A DNA stretch of 36,697 nucleotides from Betaproteobacteria bacterium (GCA_011391275.1 JAABQW010000011.1:1-36697); one strand, 5' to 3'; positions 6,832 through 16,642 are shown, counted from the stretch's first letter. The notes: generated by a model not told the origin, from the sequence alone. Made by a program: numbers and translations.

Positions 6832-9027
6832 TCACGCCTCCTTTTCGAAAGTGACGAAGTTCTGGTGGATGCTCGTGCCGCCCATCAGCGGGTCGACCTT
6901 GTAGCGCGTGTTGAGCTGCGCCGCGCTCGCGCCCTTCAGGTAGGCGCTCTTGAGCATCTTGCTGGTGTGGCCGAAGCCGTAGACCATGTAGAGGGTGTCG
7001 GGCCGGATCCGCTGCGTGGCCTTCACCTTCACGCGGTTGGTGACGACGCCGTCCTGGTTCCTGAGCTTCACGTACTGCCCGCTCTTCAGGCCCGCCTTCG
7101 CTGCGGTCACGGCGTTCACCCAGACCTCGTTCTCCGGCATGAGGTCCTTGAGCAGCAGGTTGGTCTGCGTGCGGCTGAACGTGTGCACGGGGGCGCGCCC
7201 GGTCACCAGGCGGAAGTAGCCTGCGGGCGGCGTCTCGGGCGCGGTGTACTTCGGCACCGGGTCGAACCCCGCCTTGGCGAGCTGGTCGGACCAGAACTCC
7301 ACCTTCTTCGACGGCGTCTCGAATTCGAGCGTGGCGCCTTCCTCGACGGTGATGGGCTTCTTCTCGCCCATCACGATCCCTTCCTTCCGGAACTTCGCGT
7401 AGTCGATGCCGCTCTTCTCGCAGCGCTTCGCGAGGTATTCGTCCATGTCCTTGAAGGGCATGTACTCGCCCACGCCCAGCCGGTCGGCGAGCTGCTTGGC
7501 CATCCACCAGGCGGGCTTCTGCTCTCCCGGCGGCGGGACGACGGGCTGGCGCAGCGCCGCCCAGCCCTGCCGGCCCCACGCGACGTAGAGGTCGTCGTGG
7601 CGCTCGAGGAACATGGTGTCGGGAAGGACCACGTCGGCGTAGCCGGTGATCTCGCTGGGGTGCGTGTCGACCACGACGAGGAGGTCGAGCTTCGAGATCG
7701 CCTCGATCGTCTCCTTCTCGTTGGGCAGAGTCTGCAGCAGGTTGGCGGCATACACGACCCAGCCCTTGATCGGGTAGGGCTTGCCGCTGATCGTGGCCTG
7801 GCGGAGCCCCGTCGTCACTTCCTCGTCGGCGAACGGCCACTTGCCGTCCGGGTTGTCGACCTTGGGCTTCGTCGCCTCGGGAAACTTCGGGAAGCCGTAG
7901 CCGGCCACGCTCATCCCGGCCTGCAGGAAGAGCCCGCCCTGGCGGCCCCAGTTGCCGAGCAGCGCGTTCAGCAGCGCCGTGGAGCGGGAGCGCTGCGCGT
8001 CGTCGCCGTACCAGTTCACGCGGCGGCCGGGGTGCACGAGGGTGGCGGGGCGCGTCCTGGCCATCTCGCGCGCGGTGATGCGGATGGTGGCGGCCGGGAT
8101 GCCCGTCTCGCCCTCGGCCCACTCGGGGGTGTTGTCCTTGATGGCGGCGGCGAACTTGTCGAAGCCGTGGCCGTATTTGGCGACGAACTCCTTGTCGTAG
8201 AGGCCTTCGGCGACCAGCACGTTCATCCACGCGAGGACGAGCGCCATGTCGGTGCCGGGCTTGATCGGCAGCCAGTACTTGGCCTTGCTCGCGGCCACCG
8301 AGTAGCGCGGGTCGACCACGATGATGGTCGCCTTGTTGCCGATGGCCTGCGCGAACTCCTGCACCTGTGTGTTGTGCATGTTCTCGCCGAGGTGCGTGCC
8401 GATGAGGACCAGGCACTTCGTGTTCGCGATATCCGTGGGTTCCGGCGAACCGAGCCCGGTGCCGTAGGTGAGGAGGTAGCCGATGTCGCGCGGGCCGCGG
8501 CACTGCGCGAACGAAGGCGCGCCCTTGTTGATGCAGCCGTAGGCGCGCATGACGTGCTCGAAGAAGCGCGAGCCCGTGCCGTGCTTCCACAGCGCGATCG
8601 ACTCGGGCCCGTGCTCGGCCGCGATCTTCTTCATGCGGTCGGCGACGTAGTTGAGCGCCTCGTCCCAGGTGACGGCCTTGAACTCCTCCTTGCCGCGCTC
8701 GCCCGTGCGGATGAGGGGCTTGGAGATGCGGTCCGGGTCGTAGTGCGTGCCGACGGCGGCGGTGCCGCGCGGGCACAGGCGTCCGCGGCTCATCGGGTCG
8801 AGCGGGTTGCCCTCGAACTTCCAGAGCTTTCCGTCGCGGACGTGGGCGATGCCGCCGCACTTCCAGAAGCACATCTCGCAGTAGGTCGCGATCGTCTCGA
8901 CCTTGCCTGCCGGGGGCGCGGAGCCCATGGCGAGCGAGGAGACGACCGGGATCTGCGAGCCCACCGCGCCGGCCCCGAAAGTGGCGGCGCTGATCTTGAG
9001 AAATCGCCTGCGGGAGAGCTGTTCCAT
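6832..9027 (-). CDS. Tat-exported molybdopterin oxidoreductase, PsrA/PhsA-like catalytic subunit
   Basis: 731-residue catalytic subunit of the DMSO-reductase superfamily, expected in the periplasm. A textbook twin-arginine signal (SRRRFLK at residues 5-11, then a hydrophobic AT/G-rich stretch) is followed by an N-terminal [4Fe-4S] site, C50-x2-C53-x3-C57-x27-C85, bis-MGD domains, and C176 (in AQCRGPRD), the likely molybdenum ligand, as in polysulfide/thiosulfate reductases and NapA. The size (about 740-760 in PsrA/PhsA) fits better than ArrA/ArxA (over 800). Two starts compete: ATG 9060 has GAAGAAGG upstream, ATG 9027 has GAGG. The FNR box centred at 9093.5 would put the transcript start near 9052, between them, so 9027 is preferred. 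The exact substrate (polysulfide, thiosulfate, tetrathionate or an arsenic/selenium oxyanion) cannot be settled from sequence. Confidence 0.9.
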   Translation of the reverse strand: MEQLSRRRFLKISAATFGAGAVGSQIPVVSSLAMGSAPPAGKVETIATYCEMCFWKCGGIAHVRDGKLWKFEGNPLDPMSRGRLCPRGTAAVGTHYDPDRISKPLIRTGERGKEEFKAVTWDEALNYVADRMKKIAAEHGPESIALWKHGTGSRFFEHVMRAYGCINKGAPSFAQCRGPRDIGYLLTYGTGLGSPEPTDIANTKCLVLIGTHLGENMHNTQVQEFAQAIGNKATIIVVDPRYSVAASKAKYWLPIKPGTDMALVLAWMNVLVAEGLYDKEFVAKYGHGFDKFAAAIKDNTPEWAEGETGIPAATIRITAREMARTRPATLVHPGRRVNWYGDDAQRSRSTALLNALLGNWGRQGGLFLQAGMSVAGYGFPKFPEATKPKVDNPDGKWPFADEEVTTGLRQATISGKPYPIKGWVVYAANLLQTLPNEKETIEAISKLDLLVVVDTHPSEITGYADVVLPDTMFLERHDDLYVAWGRQGWAALRQPVVPPPGEQKPAWWMAKQLADRLGVGEYMPFKDMDEYLAKRCEKSGIDYAKFRKEGIVMGEKKPITVEEGATLEFETPSKKVEFWSDQLAKAGFDPVPKYTAPETPPAGYFRLVTGRAPVHTFSRTQTNLLLKDLMPENEVWVNAVTAAKAGLKSGQYVKLRNQDGVVTNRVKVKATQRIRPDTLYMVYGFGHTSKMLKSAYLKGASAAQLNTRYKVDPLMGGTSIHQNFVTFEKEA

Positions 9028-9086
9028 CACGGCCTCGATTCGAAGAGGGGACAGCGACATTTCAAACCTTCTTCCATTAGCGGAGG

Positions 9087-9100
9087 CTGATATAGATCAA
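9087..9100 (-). promoter_or_regulatory. FNR/ANR-type box upstream of the molybdoenzyme operon
   Basis: The sequence reads TTGAT-CTAT-ATCAG on the complement, matching the FNR consensus TTGAT-N4-ATCAA at 9 of 10 positions. It lies in the 166-201 bp gap between the divergent molybdoenzyme and ArsR-family genes. Class II FNR activation (site near -41.5) would start transcription near 9052 toward the molybdoenzyme, with TTGAAAT at about 9058-9064 as a possible -10. It implies induction without oxygen, consistent with an anaerobic respiratory reductase. Confidence 0.7.
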
Positions 9101-9150
9101 GTCCGGCGCCTGTTCCAGAGTTAGATTTGGCACACGGCGCCCCGCCCCGC

Positions 9151-9166
9151 TGGGCCTTTTGGCCCA
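9151..9166. promoter_or_regulatory. Inverted repeat in the arsR-side intergenic region, candidate operator
   Basis: TGGGCC-TTTT-GGCCCA is a perfect 6-bp dyad with a 4-nt spacer, 60 bp ahead of the ArsR-family start codon. It could be the regulator's own operator or a small hairpin in its leader. There is no known consensus for this regulator, so the assignment is a guess from position and symmetry. Confidence 0.35.
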
Positions 9167-9226
9167 CAACATCCTTGAAATGAGGACGGGCGTACGGATC
9201 CGGCAAAGGCCGGGAAGGAGACGCGA

Positions 9227-9595
9227 ATGGACCGATCGTCGGCTTTGAAGGTTTTCGAGTCGCTGGGCTCCAGCCTGCGGCTCGACCTCTTCTGCATGCT
9301 GGTCCAGGCGGGGGAGACCGGGCTCGTGGCCGGCGAGATCGCCGACGCGCTCGAGATCCCCGCGACGAACCTGTCCTTCCACCTGAAGGGCATGCTGGCG
9401 GCGAGTCTCGTCACGGTGCGCCAGGAGGGGCGTTTCCTGCGCTACCGGGCGAACGTGCCGCACATGCTGCGCGTGCTCGCGTTCGTCATGGAGAACTGCG
9501 CCCGGGCCGAGGCCGGCGAGGGCGCCTGCGCGCGGTTGCGCGGCCACGCCTTGGGGGCGGAAACGGCTCCTGCCGGGACCACTCCTCCCGGCTAG
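9227..9595 (+). CDS. ArsR/SmtB-family transcriptional regulator
   Basis: 122-residue winged-helix repressor type. The N-terminal FESLGSSLRLDLFCMLVQAGETGL, the recognition-helix region IPATNLSFHLKGMLAASLV (about residues 44-62) and the wing VRQEGRFLRYRAN (64-76) are the family layout. Cysteines are C23, C91 and C101. The C91/C101 pair lies just after the last core helix, where arsenic-type ArsR proteins of the Acidithiobacillus kind carry their ligand cysteines, so a thiophilic or persulfide-forming signal is plausible (inference). AAGGAG sits 6 nt before the ATG. It is divergent from the molybdoenzyme operon and probably represses it, itself, or both. The last 15 residues (ETAPAGTTPPG) are a disordered tail. 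Confidence 0.9.
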   Translation: MDRSSALKVFESLGSSLRLDLFCMLVQAGETGLVAGEIADALEIPATNLSFHLKGMLAASLVTVRQEGRFLRYRANVPHMLRVLAFVMENCARAEAGEGACARLRGHALGAETAPAGTTPPG

Positions 9596-9608
9596 CCCGG
9601 GAGCCGGC

Positions 9609-9938
9609 TCAGTTTTCTTCGGCCACCAGTACCGCGGCCGTGACGGCCATGGCGAGCGCCAGTGCGATGGCGGCCAGCGCCGACGGCGTCTGCGACTGGA
9701 ATCGCGCCAGGTCCACGAAGCCCTGCGCCAGCGAGGTGCCCGCGGGCGCGAGGAGCCAGGCGGCCGCGCTGCCTATTGCGGCCGACCCGAGGACGAGCGC
9801 AGGCCGAAGCCAGGGGGAAGGGCGCCTCGCAGGCGGCAGGGCGAGTGCCACGCGCAGGCTGAAGCCGTCGTCGGGCAGCGGCCGGCGCGCGTCGTCCAGG
9901 AGAAGCCTGTCCAGCGGGTCGTTCGCGGGGTCTTTCAT
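9609..9938 (-). CDS. Small membrane protein, putative anti-sigma partner
   Basis: 109 residues: an acidic/basic cytoplasmic N-terminus of about 45 residues (DPLDRLLLDDARRPLPDDGFSLRVALAL), then two hydrophobic helices (about 50-68 and 88-106) joined by a short loop, ending VAEEN. Its ATG overlaps the sigma-factor stop by four bases (ATGA), the classic arrangement for an ECF sigma and its membrane-bound antagonist. No zinc-binding HxxxCxxC (ZAS) motif is present, so if it is an anti-sigma factor it is not of the ZAS type. Its role is inferred from context and topology only. Confidence 0.75.
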   Translation of the reverse strand: MKDPANDPLDRLLLDDARRPLPDDGFSLRVALALPPARRPSPWLRPALVLGSAAIGSAAAWLLAPAGTSLAQGFVDLARFQSQTPSALAAIALALAMAVTAAVLVAEEN

Positions 9939-10486
9939 CGGGGTTCCTCCTTGCCGAGCTTCGCGCGCAGCCGGACCTTGGCGCGCAGGATGTGGGTCTT
10001 GACGGTGCCGAGCGGGATGCCCAGCGCCTCGGCCGCCTCCTCGTGGGTGAGGTCGGCGTAGTAGCAGGCCGCGATCGCCGCGCGCTCGCCATCGGGGAGG
10101 CCGGCGAGGGCGCGTTCCAGGTCGATGCGGTCGGCGGCGGGAATCCCCTCGTCGGGCGGCGGAGCCTCGGGCGCGTCGTCGGGGTCGTCCAGCAGGACCT
10201 CGCGGCGCTTGCGCGCGTGCGAAAGCCAGGCGTTCAGCGCGATCCGGTACAGCCAGGTCGAGAAGCGCGCGTCGTAGCGGAAGGAGCGGATGTTGCGCCA
10301 TGCGAGGAGGAAGGTCTCCTGAGCGAGGTCGTCGGCCAGTCCGTGGTCGCCGCGGGCCAGCCGGCGCAGCACGGAGCGCACCATCGACTGGTGGCGCTGG
10401 ACGAGGCGCGCGAAGGCGTGGCGGTCGTCGCGGACGACGACGGCGAGGACGAGCTCCGCATCGGCCGGTTCCGGCCGCCCGGTCAT
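9935..10486 (-). CDS. ECF-family RNA polymerase sigma factor
   Basis: 183 residues with sigma-70 region 2 at about 24-95 (core-binding motif DDLAQETFLLAW at 52-63, then FSTWLYRIALNAWLSHARKRR) and region 4 at about 121-175 (GLPDGERAAIAACYYADLTHEEAAEALGIP... with the recognition helix GTVKTHILRAKVRLR). The acidic linker DDPDDAPEAPPPDEG separates them. It has no region 1 or 3, as expected for group 4 sigma factors. The ATG at 10486 is 5 bp after the stop of the upstream DUF6249-like gene and has no obvious Shine-Dalgarno, so translation is probably coupled. The gene cluster order membrane protein-sigma-membrane protein suggests an envelope or membrane-state signal; target promoters are unknown. 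Confidence 0.93.
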   Translation of the reverse strand: MTGRPEPADAELVLAVVVRDDRHAFARLVQRHQSMVRSVLRRLARGDHGLADDLAQETFLLAWRNIRSFRYDARFSTWLYRIALNAWLSHARKRREVLLDDPDDAPEAPPPDEGIPAADRIDLERALAGLPDGERAAIAACYYADLTHEEAAEALGIPLGTVKTHILRAKVRLRAKLGKEEPR

Positions 10487-10491
10487 CGGCG

Positions 10492-10860
10492 CTAGCGCGG
10501 CGGGTCGCGGCGGGCGGCCGACGAGCGCGAGTCGATCCGCCATGCCACGAGGAGTGCCACCCCCATGAGGCCCGGGATGAGCCCGATCGACCACGGCTGG
10601 CCCCGTTCCCAGAAAAAGACGGAAAGCGCGATTCCCAGCGCCACGAGCACCAGGCCGCCCTTGGGGCTGGGCGAGCGCTCGGTGGGCTGCAGCAGCTCCG
10701 GGGGCACCGGCAGGCCCTTTTCCGCGAGCTTGAGGATGGTCTCCTGGTGCAGGCGGTTTCGCTGGTGCTTGTAGGCGAGCACGATCGCGATGACGAGAAG
10801 CGGCAGGCCGAAGCTCGCCAGCATCCCCGTCATGGCGACCAGGACTTCCGAGGTCTCCAT
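10492..10860 (-). CDS. DUF6249-like small membrane protein
   Basis: 122 residues with a first transmembrane segment at about 7-28 (ASFGLPLLVIAIVLAY), a charged cytoplasmic linker (HQRNRLHQETILKLAEKGLPVPPELL, about 31-57), and a hairpin of two further helices (about 68-82 and 88-106) before the basic tail RIDSRSSAARRDPPR. The pattern of one helix, an ETILKLAEKGxPVPxEL linker and two more helices is that of DUF6249 proteins, often found beside ECF sigma genes. GGAG lies 6 nt before the ATG. It is the first gene of a three-gene operon and may be part of the signal-sensing apparatus; function is not known. Confidence 0.75.
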   Translation of the reverse strand: METSEVLVAMTGMLASFGLPLLVIAIVLAYKHQRNRLHQETILKLAEKGLPVPPELLQPTERSPSPKGGLVLVALGIALSVFFWERGQPWSIGLIPGLMGVALLVAWRIDSRSSAARRDPPR

Positions 10861-10889
10861 GGCGTTCTCCGAGGGCCGTTGCGGCCCGC

Positions 10890-10919
10890 ATTATCGGCGT
10901 GGGCCCGGACGCCGGGCAA
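10890..10919 (-). promoter_or_regulatory. Candidate sigma-70 promoter of the ECF sigma operon
   Basis: On the complement, TTGCCC (10914-10919) and GATAAT (10890-10895) are separated by 18 bp, about 30 bp before the first gene of the operon. This looks like a housekeeping promoter rather than an ECF-type one (ECF promoters often carry AAC near -35), which would argue against simple autoregulation. Confidence 0.5.
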
Positions 10920-11001
10920 ACCGGGTTCCGGGCAGGGCACGGGTTTTCATGACCGTTGGACGCGGCGGGCGTGCCCCGCGGATTCGCCCGGGGCCGCGCC
11001 G

Positions 11002-12318
11002 TCAGCCGGACATTTCCTCGGCCACGCTGTCGGGCGTCGAGACCTCCTGCGGCCCCGGCAGCGCCATCATGCGCGCCAGCGGCGATGTCCAGGCGACGAT
11101 CGGGATCATCAGGAGCGCCCCGACGCCCGCGAGCAGGATCGGGGCACGCAGCCCCCAGTGCTCCGCGATCCAGCCGCCGGCGAGCCCGCCCAGCGGCGCG
11201 GTGGCGACGGTGAGGCAGATCATCGTCGCCGTGACGCGCCCGAGCAGCCGGTCCGGCGTCACCGTCTGGCGCAGCGTCAGGTAGTTGATGAAGAACGTCA
11301 TGGCCGCGAAGTCGAGCAGGAAGAGGCCCACCCCGAAGACCACCGACGCGACGACGTGGCCGCCCGATGCCGCGCCGAGGACGATCCAGGCCACCCCCGT
11401 GCCGCCCAGCGCCGCCAGCATCGTCGGCCCGAAGCCGAAGCGGGCGTTGAGCGGGGTGACCGCGCCCGCCGCCGTGAGCGAGCCCACGCCGGCCAGCATG
11501 AAGAGCACGCCGACGTGGCCGGCGGAAAAGCCCAGCTCGCGGGCCGCGAAGAGGATCACGACGGCGACGTACGCATGGCGGAAGAGCTGCCAGGCGGCGA
11601 GCGACCACGCCAGCGCGCGCAGCGTCCGGTTGTGCCAGACGGCGGCGAGCCCTTCGCCGATCTCGCGCCAGACGCTGGCGCCGGAAACCTTCGGCGCGTC
11701 CGTGGGCGCGGGCGGGATGCCGCGCAGCATCCACGCCGAGACCATGAACGAGCAGGCGTCGAGGAGGATGGCGATGGGCGCGGTGAGCCAGTGGATCAGC
11801 GCGCCGGCGAGCCCCGGCCCGACCAGCTGCGCGGCCGAGTCCGAGATGCCGATCTTGGCGTTGGCCTCGACGAGGTTGGCGCGGCCCACCCGCTCGGTCA
11901 TGAACACCTGGTAGGCCGGCCAGCCGATGACGCTGCCCAGCCCCACCAGGAAGCCGGCCACGTAGAGGACGGGCATCGACAGGACGCCCAGCCAGGCGCA
12001 AACCGGCACCGCAAGGAGCGCGAGTCCCCGGCCCACGTCGGCCCAGATGATCACGGGGAGCTTGCGCGCGCGGTCCACCAGCACGCCGGCGAAGAGGCCG
12101 AAGAGGGGGTAGGGCAGCGCCTCGAGGGCCGTGAGCACGCCCACCTCGAACGGCGTGGCGTTCAGCATCAGCGCGGCCGTGAGCGGCAACGCGAGGAAGG
12201 TCACCTGCCCGCCGAAGTGGGTGATGGTGAGCGAGCCCCACAGCTTCACGAAGTCGGGGTTTCGCCACAGGCCGGTGAGCCAGCGGCGCGGGTGGAGCCG
12301 GGAAAGCAGCGTGTTCAT
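11002..12318 (-). CDS. MFS transporter, EntS/MFS_3-like exporter
   Basis: 438 residues, about twelve helices in two six-helix halves. The N-terminal lead (WLTGLWRNPDFVKLWGSLTITHFGGQVTFLALPLTA) and the A-motif-like loop after helix 2 (GVLVDRARKLPVIIWADVGR) are typical of the MFS_3/EntS group, many of which export siderophores or macrolides. A central cytoplasmic loop (about 190-215) separates the halves, and the helix 8-9 loop and LRQTVTPDRLLGRVTATM near residues 340-357 repeat the family's R-G-R-V pattern. The ATG at 12318 lacks a clear Shine-Dalgarno; a stable hairpin (12330-12348) lies only 12 nt upstream. No biosynthetic genes adjoin it, so the substrate is unknown. Confidence 0.9.
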   Translation of the reverse strand: MNTLLSRLHPRRWLTGLWRNPDFVKLWGSLTITHFGGQVTFLALPLTAALMLNATPFEVGVLTALEALPYPLFGLFAGVLVDRARKLPVIIWADVGRGLALLAVPVCAWLGVLSMPVLYVAGFLVGLGSVIGWPAYQVFMTERVGRANLVEANAKIGISDSAAQLVGPGLAGALIHWLTAPIAILLDACSFMVSAWMLRGIPPAPTDAPKVSGASVWREIGEGLAAVWHNRTLRALAWSLAAWQLFRHAYVAVVILFAARELGFSAGHVGVLFMLAGVGSLTAAGAVTPLNARFGFGPTMLAALGGTGVAWIVLGAASGGHVVASVVFGVGLFLLDFAAMTFFINYLTLRQTVTPDRLLGRVTATMICLTVATAPLGGLAGGWIAEHWGLRAPILLAGVGALLMIPIVAWTSPLARMMALPGPQEVSTPDSVAEEMSG

Positions 12319-12329
12319 TCTTGTTCTCG

Positions 12330-12348
12330 GCCGGCCTCGTGGGCCGGC
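12330..12348 (-). other. Hairpin immediately before the MFS start codon
   Basis: GCCGGCC and GGCCGGC form a perfect 7-bp stem with a 5-nt loop. In the MFS transcript it would end 11 nt before the ATG and could mask ribosome entry or act in attenuation. Read on the + strand it ends in CTTT, but no + gene needs a terminator here. Confidence 0.5.
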
Positions 12349-12468
12349 TTTCCTGTTCTTGCTGCGCGCGAGCTTACGCGTCGCGCAACGCGCGAGGCGG
12401 ACAGGGGAGCGGGGGTAGGCCGCCTCGGGTTCCGCCTCGACTCTCGCCGGGGCGGTCGGGCCCGGGCG

Positions 12469-12579
12469 TCAGTCTTCGCCGCCGGCGAGCGGCGCGGTCC
12501 CGATTCGCGGCACCAGCCCGCCACGGGACGCCCCGCGCAGCGCGCGGCGGGAATCGGTCGTGTGATGGCGGCGGGTCAT
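12469..12579 (-). CDS. Possible 36-residue leader peptide upstream of the MFS gene
   Basis: A short frame reading MTRRHHTTDSRR... and ending ...GGED lies in the MFS leader, beginning about 30 nt after the predicted transcript start. It is rich in Arg and has a His-His near its start. There is no good Shine-Dalgarno and in GC-rich DNA such frames arise by chance, so it is offered only as a candidate regulatory uORF or small protein. The rest of the 12319-12674 gap holds the promoter and the hairpin listed separately; nothing else was recognised there. Confidence 0.2.
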   Translation of the reverse strand: MTRRHHTTDSRRALRGASRGGLVPRIGTAPLAGGED

Positions 12580-12614
12580 GGTCGGAGGGCTCGAAGGAGG
12601 GGGAACGAGGCGCG

Positions 12615-12643
12615 ATTATATCGACGGCGGGACGAGGCGGCAA
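12615..12643 (-). promoter_or_regulatory. Strong sigma-70-type promoter for the MFS leader
   Basis: On the complement, TTGCCG (12638-12643) and a perfect TATAAT (12615-12620) are separated by 17 bp. Transcription would start near 12608, giving an unusually long leader of about 290 nt before the MFS start codon. Confidence 0.65.
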
Positions 12644-13368
12644 ACCGCGGGCGAGCGCGGCTGCCTCTGAGCCCCTAGGACCCCGGGCGGGGGCCGTCCG
12701 GCGGCCGCAGGTAGCGCGCGTCGTCGAAGGTCGCCATCCACCGCGGCTCGTAGACCACGAAGATCGCGGTGAGGAGCCCGGAGAGGAACGCCTCGCCCCA
12801 GCCGAGGAGCAGGCCGAACGGGATGAACCCTTCGGCGAGCCTGTCCCAGGGCGCGGTTCCCGCCGCCGCGTGGACGAGTGCCGCGACGAGGACGGTGGCC
12901 ACGAAGGTGGCACCCGGCGCGAAGAAGCCGGCCAGGAAGATGAAGGTGAAGGGGTTGCGCGGCGCCCAGCGGTCGGCGGCGCGGCGCAGCGCATCCAGGA
13001 GCGTGGCCGGAAGCCACGCCGCGAGGAGCCACGTGGCGGCCATGCCCGACCAGTCGCCGCCGCGCCAGGCCAGCGCCGCCGCGACGGCGGGCAGCGCCGC
13101 CAGCACGGCCAGGTCGCGACCGAACATGAGGGCCACGAGGGGCGTGGCCAGCAGGTGCAGCGACAGCCCGTCGGCCAGGCGCGCCGACAGGATCCAGGCG
13201 AGCGCGATCGCGAAGACCGCGCCCAGCCAGCCGTGCAGCCGGAACCCGTCGGCGAGCAGCCGCCACGGCGCGCGGCGCGCCGCCCGCACCAGCAGGACGG
13301 CCGCCACGAGGAAGCTCGCGACGGCCCAGCCTGCCGGGAGCGGTGTGCCCAGGAAGTCGATGGGTCGC

Positions 13369-16065
<2,697 letters not shown>

Positions 16066-16116
16066 GGTCGTCTCGGGGTCGTTGTTCGGGTTGTCGGGCG
16101 ATCGGTCGTTCGGGGG

Positions 16117-16557
16117 CTACGGGCGCGGGGCGGCGCGGAACTGCACGTCGTACTCCAGGCCCTTGTCGTCGCGGCAGACGCCGCCGCCGGCTCGCCCGGC
16201 GCCGCCGCGCAGGTCGCAGCGAAGGCCGGCGCCCTCGGGCGAGCGCAGGAGCGCCTTGGCCTCGCCGCCGCCGGGATTTTCCATCGAAATCGACCCGCCG
16301 AGGCCCCAGCCGTGGCCGCGCCCGCCCCAGCCGCCGGTCACGTAGCCGGTGGAGCGGTCTGGAACGACCTCCACCCAGGTGCCGGTGTAGGTGCGGCCCT
16401 CGATGGTGATGGCGATCGGGCCCTCCGTGCCGCCGGTGCCTTCCAGCGTCCCGTAGTAGAGCTTGCCGCTGTCGCGCGGCATGAGGGTCATCTGCAGGGT
16501 CGAGGCGCAGCCGCCCAGGATGAGGGCGGCCGCGATCGTCGCGAGTCTCTTCGTCAT
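16117..16557 (-). CDS. Predicted lipoprotein of unknown function
   Basis: 146 residues beginning with a lipoprotein signal: MTKRLATIAAALILGGC, lipobox LGGC with the acylated cysteine at C17. The mature part is rich in Gly and beta-prone segments (LYYGTLEGTGGTEGPIAITIEGRTYTGTWVEV), with a Gly/Trp/His-rich stretch (GGWGGRGHGWGLGG) and two later cysteines (C113 and C127 region) that could pair. An excellent AAGGAGG site lies 5 nt before the ATG. It sits between prpD and acnA on the same strand, an odd place for an envelope protein among cytosolic enzymes. No family was recognised. Confidence 0.85.
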   Translation of the reverse strand: MTKRLATIAAALILGGCASTLQMTLMPRDSGKLYYGTLEGTGGTEGPIAITIEGRTYTGTWVEVVPDRSTGYVTGGWGGRGHGWGLGGSISMENPGGGEAKALLRSPEGAGLRCDLRGGAGRAGGGVCRDDKGLEYDVQFRAAPRP

Positions 16558-16642
16558 GTTGCCTCCTTGCGGCGTCCGGGGCTCGTGGCCCTCTCGCGCC
16601 GCGTTTCTCCTCCCCCTTCCGGGGTTACCGCCATGCGCGCCG

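Noticed and set aside
6832-9027. Arsenite oxidase ArxA or arsenate reductase ArrA
   Set aside because: The ArsR neighbour suggested arsenic, but the protein is about 100 residues shorter than ArrA/ArxA and the operon has YeeE/YedE sulfur transporters and no ars genes. Kept only as an alternative.
6538-9090. An 850-codon frame on the plus strand opposite the molybdoenzyme
   Set aside because: Mirror frame of a gene with intact Cys motifs and Tat signal; no recognisable domains in the plus frame.
9128-9143. A TGGCAC element resembling a sigma-54 -24 box
   Set aside because: The required GC dinucleotide ten bases downstream of the GG is absent, so the -12 half of the promoter is missing.
12315-12524. 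A 69-codon Arg/Pro/Ala-rich frame just upstream of the MFS gene
   Set aside because: It overlaps the MFS start and the hairpin, lacks a ribosome-binding site, and its composition is that of noncoding GC-rich DNA.
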